Shown: positions 17,827 through 27,722 of the stretch, one piece after another
Numbering within the stretch: the stretch's first letter is position 1
Layout: the number at the start of each line of letters is the position of its first letter
Translations under genes and position numbers: made by a program
The notes under the pieces: generated by a model
Seen by the model: the letters and a program-made list of their open reading frames with translations, nothing else
Databases searched by the model: none
What the model was told of the DNA's origin: nothing
DNA from: Roseinatronobacter alkalisoli
Lineage (GTDB): Bacteria > Pseudomonadota > Alphaproteobacteria > Rhodobacterales > Rhodobacteraceae
Direction of reading: 5' to 3'
DNA: 64,000 nt
NCBI RefSeq assembly: GCF_028745735.1
Contig: NZ_JAQZSM010000020.1
Span: forward strand, 1 to 64,000

Positions 17827-17866
17827 CCGGTCACACCAGGCCAGATAATAGGCCCGGTGTGGCCGG
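17827..17866 (+). terminator. Intra-operon hairpin between binding protein and ATPase genes
   Basis: CCGGTCACACC (17827-17837) pairs with GGTGTGGCCGG (17856-17866), with an inner GGCC/GGCC stem and no T-tract. Such hairpins usually protect the abundant binding-protein mRNA and reduce read-through to the ATPase gene. It overlaps a GTG at 17857, which argues for the later ATPase start. Confidence 0.55.
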
Positions 17867-17895
17867 CTTCGACGCCTGATCCAAGGACCCCGCGC

Positions 17896-19398
17896 GTGAC
17901 AGTTTCCGCTCAACCCATCGACCTGACACTTTCAGGCGTGACCAAAGTCTATCCAGGCGCGGTTGCGCTCTCTGCTGTCGATCTCTCCATCCGCGGAGGC
18001 GAGGTCGTCGGACTGATTGGAGAGAATGGCGCAGGAAAATCAACCCTGATGAAGGTGCTGGGCGGAACCATTGCCGCCGACGCCGGCGAGATCGTCATCG
18101 ACGGCATCGCCCACGCCCGACTGACTCCCGTGCAGGCGACAGAACTCGGCATCGCGTTCGTACATCAGGAACTGAACCCTTTCACCAATCTCGACGTGGC
18201 TGGTAATGTGCTCCTTGGACGGGAGATCCGGCGCGGCCCGTTCGGTAGGTTGGATCGTGCCGCCATGTCGCGCGAGGTCGCGGGGATCCTGAAACCGCTC
18301 GGGACGCGGTTCGGACCCGACGATCCGGTTCTGGGTCTGTCGCTCGCCGATCAGCAGATGCTGGAAATTGCCCGGGCGCTTTCGATGAATGCCCGTCTCG
18401 TGATTCTGGACGAGCCGACGTCGAGCCTCACCCTGTCCGAAACCGAGCGCTTGCTGGAGGTCATCTCTGATCTCAGGGCGCGCGATGTAGCAGTCCTGTT
18501 TATCACGCATCGGCTGTCGGAAATTGAGGCGGTCGCCGATCGCGTCGTCGGACTGCGTGACGGGAAGAACGCAGGCACCCTGTCGAGGGCCGAGATAACC
18601 CGCGACCGGATGGTGCGTATGATGATCGGGCGAGATGTCGGCCGCACGCTCCAGCGGCAGGACCAGACGCCGGGCGCCCCGGTTCTTGAGGTGCAGGGCC
18701 TGCGTACTGCGGCGCATCCCGCAAGTGTTGTCGATCTGACGTTGCACGGCGGCGAAATTCTCGGACTGGCAGGTCTGGTCGGCGCTGGTCGTTCGGAGCT
18801 TGCGCGCGTATTGTTCGGCATTGACAGTGCGCTTGAAGGGACTGTCACCATCAATGGCCTGCCCTTGTCCGGCTACAGTGTCGCCGATGCGATTGCCTCT
18901 GGTCTCTGTCTGGTGCCCGAGGATCGGAAGGGGCAGGGGCTCTTGTTGGACTTCGGGGTCTGCGACAACATTTCATTGCCCAGCCTTTCCCGCCTTTCGC
19001 GATGGGGCCGCCTCGATCCGCGCGCCGAAATGGCGCTGGCCGAGACTTCGCGCACGCGATTGAGGATTAAGGCGGCGGATCTGCACCGCGCGTCGGCAGA
19101 ATTGTCGGGCGGCAACCAGCAGAAGGTGGTCCTCGCCAAATGGCTCGCGATGGAGCCACGTGTATTGATCTTCGATGAACCGACCCGGGGGATCGACGTT
19201 GGCTCCAAGGCCGAGGTCTATGCCTTGATGCGGGATCTGGCGGATCGCGGTGTCGCGATCCTCATGATCTCGTCGGACATGGAAGAAGTAATCGGCGTAT
19301 CGGACCGGGTCGCTGTGATGTGCCGGGGCCGGATCGCAGGGATGCTCGTGCAGAAGGCGGTCACGGAAGAGGCGATCCTTCGCCTTGCAGTGGAATAA
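17896..19398 (+). CDS. Sugar ABC transporter ATPase, double cassette (RbsA type)
   Basis: About 500 residues from GTG 17896. A GTG at 17857 is also in frame but lies in the hairpin. The first cassette has Walker A GENGAGKST, a signature-like LSLADQQMLEIARAL and Walker B LVILDEPTSS. The second has LAGLVGAGRSEL in place of a standard Walker A, signature LSGGNQQKVVLAKWL and Walker B VLIFDEPTRGID. This degenerate second P-loop is normal for RbsA/MglA/XylG. It pairs with the permease that follows. Confidence 0.93.
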   Translation: MTVSAQPIDLTLSGVTKVYPGAVALSAVDLSIRGGEVVGLIGENGAGKSTLMKVLGGTIAADAGEIVIDGIAHARLTPVQATELGIAFVHQELNPFTNLDVAGNVLLGREIRRGPFGRLDRAAMSREVAGILKPLGTRFGPDDPVLGLSLADQQMLEIARALSMNARLVILDEPTSSLTLSETERLLEVISDLRARDVAVLFITHRLSEIEAVADRVVGLRDGKNAGTLSRAEITRDRMVRMMIGRDVGRTLQRQDQTPGAPVLEVQGLRTAAHPASVVDLTLHGGEILGLAGLVGAGRSELARVLFGIDSALEGTVTINGLPLSGYSVADAIASGLCLVPEDRKGQGLLLDFGVCDNISLPSLSRLSRWGRLDPRAEMALAETSRTRLRIKAADLHRASAELSGGNQQKVVLAKWLAMEPRVLIFDEPTRGIDVGSKAEVYALMRDLADRGVAILMISSDMEEVIGVSDRVAVMCRGRIAGMLVQKAVTEEAILRLAVE

Positions 19399-19408
19399 GG
19401 AGAAGTCG

Positions 19409-20401
19409 GTGCTACGCAAGGATATCGGACTGGGGCTTTTGGTCATAAGCGTGGGCGTGATGGTCGCTCTGATTAATCCCAGGTTTCTGTCGGCAGTGAA
19501 CTTGGCGAATACGGCCAACCTGATTGGCCTTTTTGGCCTTTTCTCGATCGCGCAGGCCTTCGTTATCGTGACGGCGGGGATTGAGCTTTCTGTGGGCTCG
19601 GTCATCGCCCTTCTGGGCGTACTCTTCGTCGACATGATAGCCAACGGCGTGCCATGGCCGATCGCAGCGCTGATCGTGCTGGGGTTGGGGTGTATAATCG
19701 GCCTACTGCACGGCTGGCTCATCACACGCCTGCGACTGCAACCCTTCGTCGTCACGCTCTGCGGTCTGTTGATCTATCGTGGAGTTGCCCGGTTCTATAC
19801 TGCCGACGGAACGGCCGGGTTTCCGTTCGGAAGCAGTTTCCCGATGCTGGAATATCTCACGACCGGACGGACCTCGGGCGTGCCCCATTCCGCCGTAGCC
19901 TTCCTCTTCGTGGCGGCGGGATCGTGGTTCCTGTTGCACCGGACGGTCTTTGGCCGCCACCTGTTTGCCGTGGGCAAGAACGAGGAGGCAGCGCGTTACT
20001 CCGGGATCAACACGCGGCGGACGATCGTCGCCGCCTATGTCATCTGTGCCGTTCTGACCGCGCTCTCGGCGATCTTCTTCGCGATGTACACCCGCTCGGT
20101 CCAGCCGTCGTCGCACGGCAATTTTTACGAGCTCTATGCGATCGCTGCCGCCGTGCTGGGCGGATTCTCCCTGCGCGGCGGCGAAGGGTCCATTATCGGC
20201 GTCTGCCTCGGCGTCATCCTGCTCCAGGTCCTTCAGAACCTCGTCAATCTGCTGGGCGTGCCGTCATCGCTCAACTTCGCAGTAATGGGCGGCGTCATTC
20301 TGATCGGCGTCATTGCGGACACTCAGTTTGATCGCTTCAGGGCACGCCGCCGCGAGGCTTTGATGCGAGTCACACTCAAAGGAGAGAACACGACCCAGTG
20401 A
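19409..20401 (+). CDS. Sugar ABC transporter permease 2 (RbsC family)
   Basis: 330 residues from GTG 19409, chosen because AAGGAG precedes it. An ATG at 19385 would overlap the ATPase end. Multiple membrane segments, GIELSVGSVIALLGVL and the C-terminal FSLRGGEGSIIGVCLGVILLQ block define the family. It ends TGA overlapping a GTG at 20399 that starts the truncated next gene, indicating translational coupling. Confidence 0.9.
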   Translation: MLRKDIGLGLLVISVGVMVALINPRFLSAVNLANTANLIGLFGLFSIAQAFVIVTAGIELSVGSVIALLGVLFVDMIANGVPWPIAALIVLGLGCIIGLLHGWLITRLRLQPFVVTLCGLLIYRGVARFYTADGTAGFPFGSSFPMLEYLTTGRTSGVPHSAVAFLFVAAGSWFLLHRTVFGRHLFAVGKNEEAARYSGINTRRTIVAAYVICAVLTALSAIFFAMYTRSVQPSSHGNFYELYAIAAAVLGGFSLRGGEGSIIGVCLGVILLQVLQNLVNLLGVPSSLNFAVMGGVILIGVIADTQFDRFRARRREALMRVTLKGENTTQ

Positions 20402-20445
20402 TCCAGCTCAAACGCGTCGCGCTTGTGCTTCTTGCCTTGGACCCA
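20399..20445 (+). pseudogene. Truncated start of the next gene in the sugar operon
   Basis: GTG at 20399 overlaps the permease stop (GTGA) and opens IQLKRVALVLLALDPAS. After about 15 plausible codons the sequence degenerates and stops at a TAA near 20521, close to IS6 remnant DNA. It is probably the 5' stump of a catabolic gene removed by IS-mediated deletion. The family is unreadable. Confidence 0.4.
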
Positions 20446-20617
20446 GCATCACTTAGCCCCCGTTTCACTAACGAAAGTGAATCAGCGACCAAGCCCAAAT
20501 CAACCAGAGTTTCTACGGAATAAGCTCGTGTCCGCCGTGCAGTGGCGTCGGCCTTTGTAATCGAAGAGTTAGGGGATTGCGGTTCAATCTTCAAGTATGC
20601 ACCTTTTGAGGTTCTGT

Positions 20618-20777
20618 ATTTTCACCCCCGCCGCCACAAACTGTCTGCCCCTGCCTATCGACAATCTCGCTCAGATGCTCACAGCATTTGGGAAGACATC
20701 ACATGTGAGTTGAAGGCCGCTTGACCAAGTGTGTGTGGCTCCTTTTAGGCAAGATTCGATAAGTTGACGATGCCCCG
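20618..20777 (+). pseudogene. IS6-family remnant, transposase C-terminus and diverged end
   Basis: The frame ending at 20724 reads HPRRHKLSAPAYRQSRSDAH, then SIWEDITCELKAA. This aligns with PRRYRLTATSYRPARADAFGLW of the intact IS6 transposase, but is more divergent than the copies at 1-617 and 11627. At 20758-20777 a sequence matching about 13 of 20 positions of the IS6 right repeat marks the old end. The DNA between 20450 and 20618 is not recognisable. Confidence 0.6.
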
Positions 20778-20885
20778 GCAAGTTCCTGATCTCTTAGGTG
20801 TGGGTTGGCTGTCTACGCAAGAATTTAAGACAATATATTGAATTTTATAGATAAATTGCCCCTAAGAAGAGTGCAATAGAGCTGC
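20778..20885. other. AT-rich non-coding stretch
   Basis: About 100 bases between the IS6 remnant and the promoter of the aromatic island. No gene or repeat is seen. The drop in GC marks the module boundary. Confidence 0.5.
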
Positions 20886-20931
20886 TTGACAAACATTTAA
20901 ATTCCAATCAGTATTAGAAAACTAAAGGTAT
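20886..20931 (+). promoter_or_regulatory. Island promoter 1 with tandem operator
   Basis: TTGACA (20886-20891) with a weak -10 AGTATT (20910-20915). The first operator is ATTCC-AATC-AGTAT (20901-20914). The second carries the half site GGTAT at 20927-20931 with AAACT before it, one base short of the usual spacing. It is the same arrangement as at the four other island promoters, and overlap of operator and -10 implies repression. Confidence 0.6.
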
Positions 20932-20979
20932 TTAAATGGTCCTGCATGTATCCGGGGACCATGACGGGGAGGAACATGT

Positions 20980-22089
20980 ATGAGCACGATGAGGGCGGCA
21001 AGGCTTCATGAGGTTGGCGCGCCAATGCAGATCGACGAGGTTCAGAAACCCCGCGCGACCGGGGCGGATGTTGTTGTCGAGGTCCGCGCCTGCGGCATGG
21101 TGCCGAACCTGGCGAATGTTCTGGCGAACTGGGAAAGCTGGTATCCGCAAATGCCGCTTCCGCCGCGTCCGGCGATCCACGGGCTGGATGCTGTCGGCAT
21201 CGTGCATGAAGTCGGCGAGAAGGTCATGTCGGTCAATGTCGGCGACCGCGTTTATGTGAACCCGGGCCGGTCCTGCGGTGGCTGCGCCATGTGCATGTCC
21301 GGCCAGCCGCAGAAATGCGATCACTGGACCCTGAACGGCTATTTTGGCTATAATGAAAACAGCCTGCGCGTGTTCGAGCGGTATCCGCAGGGGGGGTTCT
21401 GCCAGTATATGACAGCCCCTGCGAACGCGCTGGTCCGGATCCCCGACAATATAGAATTCAGGCAGGCCACCCGTTTCGGGTATCTTGGCACATCCTATTC
21501 CGCTCTGCGCAAATGCGGATCGCTGGCCGGCAAGAAGCTTGTCATCAACGGCGCAACGGGGACGCTGGGTGTCGGGGCCACGCTTTTTGCGCTCGCGCAG
21601 GGGATAGGCAAGATCTATGCCATTGCCCGGGGCAAGCCCCTGCTGGACCGGCTCAAGGCGCTTGACCCGGACAGGATCGAGATCTTCTCGAACAGGGACG
21701 GGTCTTCGCGTGAATGGATCATGGCGCAGACCGGCGGTCTGGGGGCGGATTTCATGCTTGATACGCTGGGCGCGGTCGCTGATCTGTCCTCGATGAAGGA
21801 TGCGATGGGGGGGCTGCGGCGGGGCGGCAGGCTGGTCAATATCGGCGGCACGGCAGGCGATCTTCAGGTCGATGTGAAATGGTGGATGGATGAACAGATC
21901 GAGCTGATCGGTTCGGTCTGGTTCACTGTCGCCGAAGGCTATGAAATGGCCGGTATGTTCGCCACTGGTGCTGTCGATCTGGGCGTGCTTGAAACCCAGT
22001 CCTGGCCCCTGGCGGATATCAATGAAGGGATCAGCGGTGCGGCCAACGGCAATGGCGGCTTTACCAGCTATCTCATCGAGATCGACTGA
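20980..22089 (+). CDS. MDR-superfamily dehydrogenase 1 lacking catalytic-zinc ligands
   Basis: 369 residues, GroES-like plus Rossmann domain (GATGTLGVG around 190). The structural zinc cluster is complete (CGGCAMCMSGQPQKC). The catalytic zinc site is not: the usual Cys position after CG is Val41 (ACGMV) and the usual His of GHE is Leu69 (GLD). It shares the stretch PNL-NxLANWxxWYPQMPLPP with the paralogue at 26242. First gene of an operon with formaldehyde dehydrogenase and ferredoxin reductase. The reaction is unknown; it may be a reductase of an aromatic-derived intermediate (inference). Confidence 0.88.
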   Translation: MSTMRAARLHEVGAPMQIDEVQKPRATGADVVVEVRACGMVPNLANVLANWESWYPQMPLPPRPAIHGLDAVGIVHEVGEKVMSVNVGDRVYVNPGRSCGGCAMCMSGQPQKCDHWTLNGYFGYNENSLRVFERYPQGGFCQYMTAPANALVRIPDNIEFRQATRFGYLGTSYSALRKCGSLAGKKLVINGATGTLGVGATLFALAQGIGKIYAIARGKPLLDRLKALDPDRIEIFSNRDGSSREWIMAQTGGLGADFMLDTLGAVADLSSMKDAMGGLRRGGRLVNIGGTAGDLQVDVKWWMDEQIELIGSVWFTVAEGYEMAGMFATGAVDLGVLETQSWPLADINEGISGAANGNGGFTSYLIEID

Positions 22090-22114
22090 CCCTTTCCCGA
22101 AAGGACGACACCCC

Positions 22115-23224
<1,110 letters not shown>

Positions 23225-23255
23225 CATCAGGCGGCGGATAGCGGGGAGGCTGGCC

Positions 23256-24470
23256 ATGAACAGATATGAGTGTGTGATCGTCGGCGGCGGGCATGGTGGT
23301 GCGCAGGCCGCCCAGGCCCTGCGTCAGGCCGGGTTCGGGGGCAGTATCGCAATTATCGGCGAAGAGGCGGATATACCCTATGACCGGCCAAGCGTGTCCA
23401 AGGATTATCTTTCCGGCGCCAGATGTTTTGATCGTATCGCGCTGCGTCCCGAAGATTTCTGGGCGCAGCGTGCCATTGACCTGAAGCTGGGCCTGCGGGT
23501 CGTATCTGTTGATGCCTGCGCGCATACGGTCACATGCGATACTGGCGAAACCATCGGATACGGCCAGCTGATCTGGTCGGCAGGCGGGCGTGCGCGGGGG
23601 CTGAGTTGTCCGGGCGCTGATCTGCCCGGCGTATTTACCCTGCGCAGCAGAACCGATGCCGATGCCCTGATAAAGCGTCTGGAAGGGGCCTGTCGTGCGG
23701 TCATCATCGGGGGCGGATATATCGGGCTGGAAGCGGCAGCCGTGCTGCGGGCCAGGGGGGTGGACGTAACCCTGCTGGAAATGCAGGACCGCGTGCTGGC
23801 GCGTGTGGCCGCTGCTCCGGTTTCCCGCTTTTATCAGGAATATCATCAGTCAAAAGGCGTTGATATCCGGCCGGGCACAGGCGTTGCCGCGATTACCGGC
23901 AGTGGTCAGGTCGAAGGGGTCACGCTGGAAGGTGGCGGAACCCTGCCCGCCGATCTTGTGATCGTGGGTGTGGGGATTGATCCTGAAGTCAGCGTGTTGC
24001 GGGCGGCGGGTGCGGAAACGGCGAATGGTATTGTCGTTGACGCATTCTGCCGGACGACCCTGACGGATGTGTATTGCATCGGCGATTGCGCCTTGCTGCG
24101 CGACGGGCCTGGTATCCGTATCGAATCCGTTCAGAATGCCACTGATCAGGCCTCTGCCGTGGCCCGGACAATCTGCGGCGACCCGCAGCCTTATGCAGCG
24201 CTGCCCTGGTTCTGGTCGAACCAGTATGATCTGAAACTGCAGACCATCGGCCTGAATACCGGCCATGATGACTGGGTGCTGCGCGGCGATCCGGCCACGG
24301 CCAGCTTCTCGCTGGCTTATCTGAAAGACGGCAGGCTTATCGCGCTTGATTGTGTCAACCGGCCCAGGGATTTCGTGCAGGGGCGCAAGGCCATAGAGAT
24401 GGGGCTGAAGCCGGATCTGAACGCCCTTGCCGATCCTGATATGCAATTGCGCGCGTTTGTCACCCGCTGA
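23256..24470 (+). CDS. FAD-dependent ferredoxin reductase
   Basis: 404 residues. N-terminal FAD loop GGGHGGAQAA, NAD loop IIGGGYIGLEAAA near 150, second FAD motif VYCIGDCA near 285, and a C-terminal reductase-like domain. This is the rhodocoxin/putidaredoxin/terpredoxin reductase type that passes electrons from NADH to an adrenodoxin-like [2Fe-2S] ferredoxin. Natural partners are the ferredoxin at 33479 and the P450 at 29017, about 5-9 kb away in another operon under the same operator type. A hairpin terminator follows. Confidence 0.93.
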   Translation: MNRYECVIVGGGHGGAQAAQALRQAGFGGSIAIIGEEADIPYDRPSVSKDYLSGARCFDRIALRPEDFWAQRAIDLKLGLRVVSVDACAHTVTCDTGETIGYGQLIWSAGGRARGLSCPGADLPGVFTLRSRTDADALIKRLEGACRAVIIGGGYIGLEAAAVLRARGVDVTLLEMQDRVLARVAAAPVSRFYQEYHQSKGVDIRPGTGVAAITGSGQVEGVTLEGGGTLPADLVIVGVGIDPEVSVLRAAGAETANGIVVDAFCRTTLTDVYCIGDCALLRDGPGIRIESVQNATDQASAVARTICGDPQPYAALPWFWSNQYDLKLQTIGLNTGHDDWVLRGDPATASFSLAYLKDGRLIALDCVNRPRDFVQGRKAIEMGLKPDLNALADPDMQLRAFVTR

Positions 24471-24491
24471 GCAGGAAACGGGCCGGAAAAG

Positions 24492-24515
24492 GCGGGGCCC
24501 ATGACCCCGCTTTTG
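24492..24515 (+). terminator. Terminator after the ferredoxin reductase gene
   Basis: Stem GCGGGG (24492-24497) with CCCCGC (24505-24510) followed by TTTTGT. It stands between convergent genes. The part CTGACCCCGCTTTTGT is repeated just downstream (to about 24534). Confidence 0.7.
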
Positions 24516-24596
24516 TACTGACCCCGCTTTTGTCGTGACATGCGCCTTTGCGCGACATGCGCCCGGATTTACCGGTCCGGGTTTACTGGCCCCGAT

Positions 24597-26216
24597 TCAC
24601 CGGCCCAGAAAGCGGTTCCACAGGCGCTGCGCCGTGTCCCGGTCGGGGCCGCTATTGCCGCGCCAGGCCACATGCTGGTCCGGCCGCACCACCAGAATAC
24701 CGGCGCCCCAGACTGCGCGGGCATGGGCGTCATCATGGCGCAGCACGGTCAGGGGAATGCCCGTCGCATGTGCTGATGCCTCAAGCCCCGTTATGTCGGC
24801 ATCTTCCTGTGCGATGATTGTGAACCACTGGCCCAGTTCGTCAAAGACCGCGCGCCCGTCATGCAGATAAAGGCTGGGCAGCCGCGCACCCGGCTGCGTT
24901 GTGGGGACATAGGTGACCGGGTCGTCCGAGGGCAGAAGGTCTTCAGTCGCGACCACGGGCGATGTGGCATAGACATATCCCAGCTCGATCCCATGGCTTT
25001 CATTCTCGGCATTGCCGATTGCGGCAATCTTTGCGGCGGCGTCCCTGCGCACTGCGTCACCCGCAGGGCCGGGCTGATGGATTGCCGCATCTTCATAAAG
25101 GGCGGCAATCTGCCCCCGCACGGCGTTATGGCGCGCCGATGCCGCCAGATTGCGCTGCCAGACAGGCCAGCGCTCGGCCTTGTAGCCCTCCAGCAGCGGC
25201 TGGCCGGCAAAGCCCCGCACAACCGCGGCCAGCATCCAGCCCAGAGCGTAAGCATCGCCTATGCCGGTATTCATGCCATAGCCGCCAGTGGGAATATACT
25301 GATGGCCCGCATCCCCGGCCAGCAGGATCCGGGCGGTTCCCGCGCTTTGTGCCACGGCCAGATGCGGTGACCAGGGATTGGCCACAAGGGTTTCCATGGG
25401 GATTTCCCTGCCGGTGAAACGCGCGACCAGCGCTTCGGGTGACACGCCATCCGTGACATTGTCGGGGTAGCGGGTGTGCAATGTCCAGGTGTCGACATCA
25501 TTCTGCGCGATCAGCGTGCCATGGACCGACTGGTAGTGCCAGGTCATTCCCCAGCGTTGCAGAAGCGCCCGCGCCGCAGGGTCATCAGTGCGGAAATGTG
25601 TCATGAAGCGCGGCATGATGCTGAAACGGCCATCAAGCCTGATCCCGGCAGCTTCGCGCACTGTGCTGCCGCCGCCATCGCAACCGGCCAGATACTGGCA
25701 GCGGATCTGTTCGGTCCTGCCGGTGGTTTCATCGCGGATGGTGGCGGTTACCCCGTCAGGATCTTCTTGCAGATCGGTCAGCGTGGTTGAAAACCGGATC
25801 TCGGCCAGATCCTCTGCTTCCAGGGCCTTGCGCAGGACCGGTTCAATTTCTGCCTGCGACACCCGCATCGGGGGGGCGAAAGGTTGCGCGCCGTCATTGA
25901 CCGTCTGGTAATGCACGCGGTCTTCGGCGGGCGCGCGGTAGGAAAAGCGCATCAGCTCATTACCGGTCATGGTCGTGACCCAGGCCACATCGAAAGGGTG
26001 GTCCTGGGGCACGGCAACCGCGCGCAGCTGGTCTTCCAGCCCGGCGTGGCGGAACAGCTCCATGCTGCGGACATTGGTATTGTCCATCTTGGGATGTCTG
26101 GTCGTGGTCGGGTTGCGTTCCACCAGCAGGCAATCCACGCCGCGCTGTGCCAGATCCCGCGCCAGGGTCAGCCCGACGGGACCGCCGCCTGCGACCAGTA
26201 CGGATACATGTTTCAT
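24597..26216 (-). CDS. Flavoprotein aromatic monooxygenase (PheA/TfdB family)
   Basis: 539 residues from the ATG at 26216 (MKHVSVLVAGGGPVGLTLA). The FAD GxGxxG loop is at the start, the DG-type motif in the middle (CDGGGSTVREAAGIR) and the ribityl-binding GD motif in ILLAGDAGHQYIPTGGYGMN. A thioredoxin-like C-terminal domain follows, as in phenol and chlorophenol hydroxylases. It would hydroxylate a phenolic ring with NAD(P)H and O2. It follows the MDR 2 gene by 25 bases. A likely role is ring hydroxylation before cleavage (inference); the exact substrate is unknown. Confidence 0.92.
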   Translation of the reverse strand: MKHVSVLVAGGGPVGLTLARDLAQRGVDCLLVERNPTTTRHPKMDNTNVRSMELFRHAGLEDQLRAVAVPQDHPFDVAWVTTMTGNELMRFSYRAPAEDRVHYQTVNDGAQPFAPPMRVSQAEIEPVLRKALEAEDLAEIRFSTTLTDLQEDPDGVTATIRDETTGRTEQIRCQYLAGCDGGGSTVREAAGIRLDGRFSIMPRFMTHFRTDDPAARALLQRWGMTWHYQSVHGTLIAQNDVDTWTLHTRYPDNVTDGVSPEALVARFTGREIPMETLVANPWSPHLAVAQSAGTARILLAGDAGHQYIPTGGYGMNTGIGDAYALGWMLAAVVRGFAGQPLLEGYKAERWPVWQRNLAASARHNAVRGQIAALYEDAAIHQPGPAGDAVRRDAAAKIAAIGNAENESHGIELGYVYATSPVVATEDLLPSDDPVTYVPTTQPGARLPSLYLHDGRAVFDELGQWFTIIAQEDADITGLEASAHATGIPLTVLRHDDAHARAVWGAGILVVRPDQHVAWRGNSGPDRDTAQRLWNRFLGR

Positions 26217-26241
26217 GTCCGGAATTCCTGTGGTCTGAGGA

Positions 26242-27363
26242 TCAGGGATGGATGACGAAATTGGAAAAGCCGCCATGGCGCCCGGCAATGCCCGAGATTG
26301 CCGCGTTCACGTCTGCCAGCGGTACGGCATGTGTTTCCAGACAGGAAAAATCCGCGACACCTGCGCCGACCATATCGGCCATTTGCTGGCCTTCTTCGGT
26401 GGTGAACCATTGCGAGCCGATGAATGTCTGGTTGTTATCCATCATGAAATGCAGATCCATCGGAACGTCACCGGTCAGCGCGCCGATATCCACGGCTGTG
26501 CCGCCGCGGCGCAGGGCACGCATTCCCTGAATAAAGCTTTCATGCGCGGCACCGGGGCCGTTGCAGTCGATGAAGGCATCAACGCCTTCGCCATCTACAG
26601 TGTGGCTGCGGGCCCATTCATCGACCGGGCCGTCTTTGATGGAATGCACTTCTATCCGGTGGGGGGCCAGTGCCCTGATGTCTTCCAGAAGGGCCTTGTC
26701 GCGGGCTGTTCCGAGGATCTTTCTGATCCCCATGGCCAGACCGAACACCGCGCAGCCGATGCCGAGCGTGCCGCTGATCCCGTTTACCAGCACGGTGTCG
26801 CTGACGCCTGCGCCGGATTTGCACAGGGCTGAATAGGCCGTGCCCATATAGCCCAGTCGTGCGGCGTGATCATAGCTCATGTTGTCAGGCAGGCTGACGA
26901 TGGCAGAGGCGGGCGCGACCATGTATTCGCCCAGACCCCCGGTCGTGTAGTCCCCAAAGGTCTGCAACGCGAAGGGGCTGAAACCGAAATACCCCTGGAA
27001 CGCGGCATGGCGGCAGGAACGTTCATCCCCCCTGCGGCAATGCCTGCAGGACCCGCAGCTGCGCAGCGGGTTCACATAAACCCGGTCACCGGGCCTGAGA
27101 TTGTGAACCAGATCACCTGTCGCCGCGATCTCTCCGGCGGGGTCCAGGCCGAAGATGGCGGGCAGGGGCGGCAAGGGCATTTGCGGATACCAGGTTGTCC
27201 AGTTTGCCAGGATATTGCCCAGATTAGGGACAATCCCGCAGGCGCGCACCCGGATCAGAACATCATTTGACCCCAGTGTGGGGACCGGCACCTTTTCAAG
27301 TTTCAGCGCCTCCCCCACAGCGTGCATCCGCGCCACGGTCATGGTTTCTGGAATAGCTGGCAT
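26242..27363 (-). CDS. MDR-superfamily dehydrogenase 2 lacking catalytic-zinc ligands
   Basis: 373 residues from the ATG at 27363, with GGAGGA upstream. Paralogue of the protein at 20980. Structural zinc cysteines are present (CGSCRHCRRGDERSC), but the catalytic Cys is Val45 (ACGIV) and the catalytic His is Leu73 (GLD). Rossmann segment NGISGTLGIG. First gene of a leftward operon with the flavin hydroxylase, under its own tandem operator. The shared loss of ligands in both paralogues shows it is a subfamily trait rather than decay. Confidence 0.88.
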   Translation of the reverse strand: MPAIPETMTVARMHAVGEALKLEKVPVPTLGSNDVLIRVRACGIVPNLGNILANWTTWYPQMPLPPLPAIFGLDPAGEIAATGDLVHNLRPGDRVYVNPLRSCGSCRHCRRGDERSCRHAAFQGYFGFSPFALQTFGDYTTGGLGEYMVAPASAIVSLPDNMSYDHAARLGYMGTAYSALCKSGAGVSDTVLVNGISGTLGIGCAVFGLAMGIRKILGTARDKALLEDIRALAPHRIEVHSIKDGPVDEWARSHTVDGEGVDAFIDCNGPGAAHESFIQGMRALRRGGTAVDIGALTGDVPMDLHFMMDNNQTFIGSQWFTTEEGQQMADMVGAGVADFSCLETHAVPLADVNAAISGIAGRHGGFSNFVIHP

Positions 27364-27424
27364 GGTCCGTCCTCCTCCGGTGTGCCGCTCAGATCGGGGA
27401 CTGAGCAAGCGGGAGGTTAATCAG

Positions 27425-27460
27425 ATACCAGTGAGTATGCAAGTGCTAAAAAGATTTCAA
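27425..27460 (-). promoter_or_regulatory. Island promoter 2 (MDR 2 / hydroxylase operon) with tandem operator
   Basis: On the minus strand TTGAAA (27460-27455), 17 bases, TACTCA (27437-27432). Operator ATACC-AGTG-AGTAT at 27425-27438 overlaps the -10. A weaker copy (GTGCTAAAAAGATT, 27443-27456) sits 18 bases away, the spacing seen elsewhere in the island. Confidence 0.6.
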
Positions 27461-27722
27461 AAACCACACATCATCTTCATGAGTCGCGATGACATGACAC
27501 AGCGCTGCCGGGGGCGGGCGCTGATGGGGGTATGGCGTAGGTATTGGGGGGGCATCTGCTGTCTGCAGGGGCGCGCGGGCCGGGGGTGCGCGCCTGACAC
27601 AGCCGGTTCTGACGCAGGTGTTGCCCGCGTCAGGGCATGTCCGGGGCGCAGGAAACCGGCCTTCTGCCGTGACCCGGATATGGGCCGCAGCATGGCCCGT
27701 AACGCGCCCTGAGGACGCGCCG
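27461..27722. other. Non-coding stretch between MDR 2 promoter and tetR
   Basis: About 260 GC-rich bases. No gene, repeat or strong hairpin that I can support. Confidence 0.5.

Noticed and set aside
20980-21250. MDR 1 as a normal zinc alcohol dehydrogenase
   Set aside because: Catalytic-zinc Cys and His are replaced by Val and Leu, in both this protein and its paralogue.
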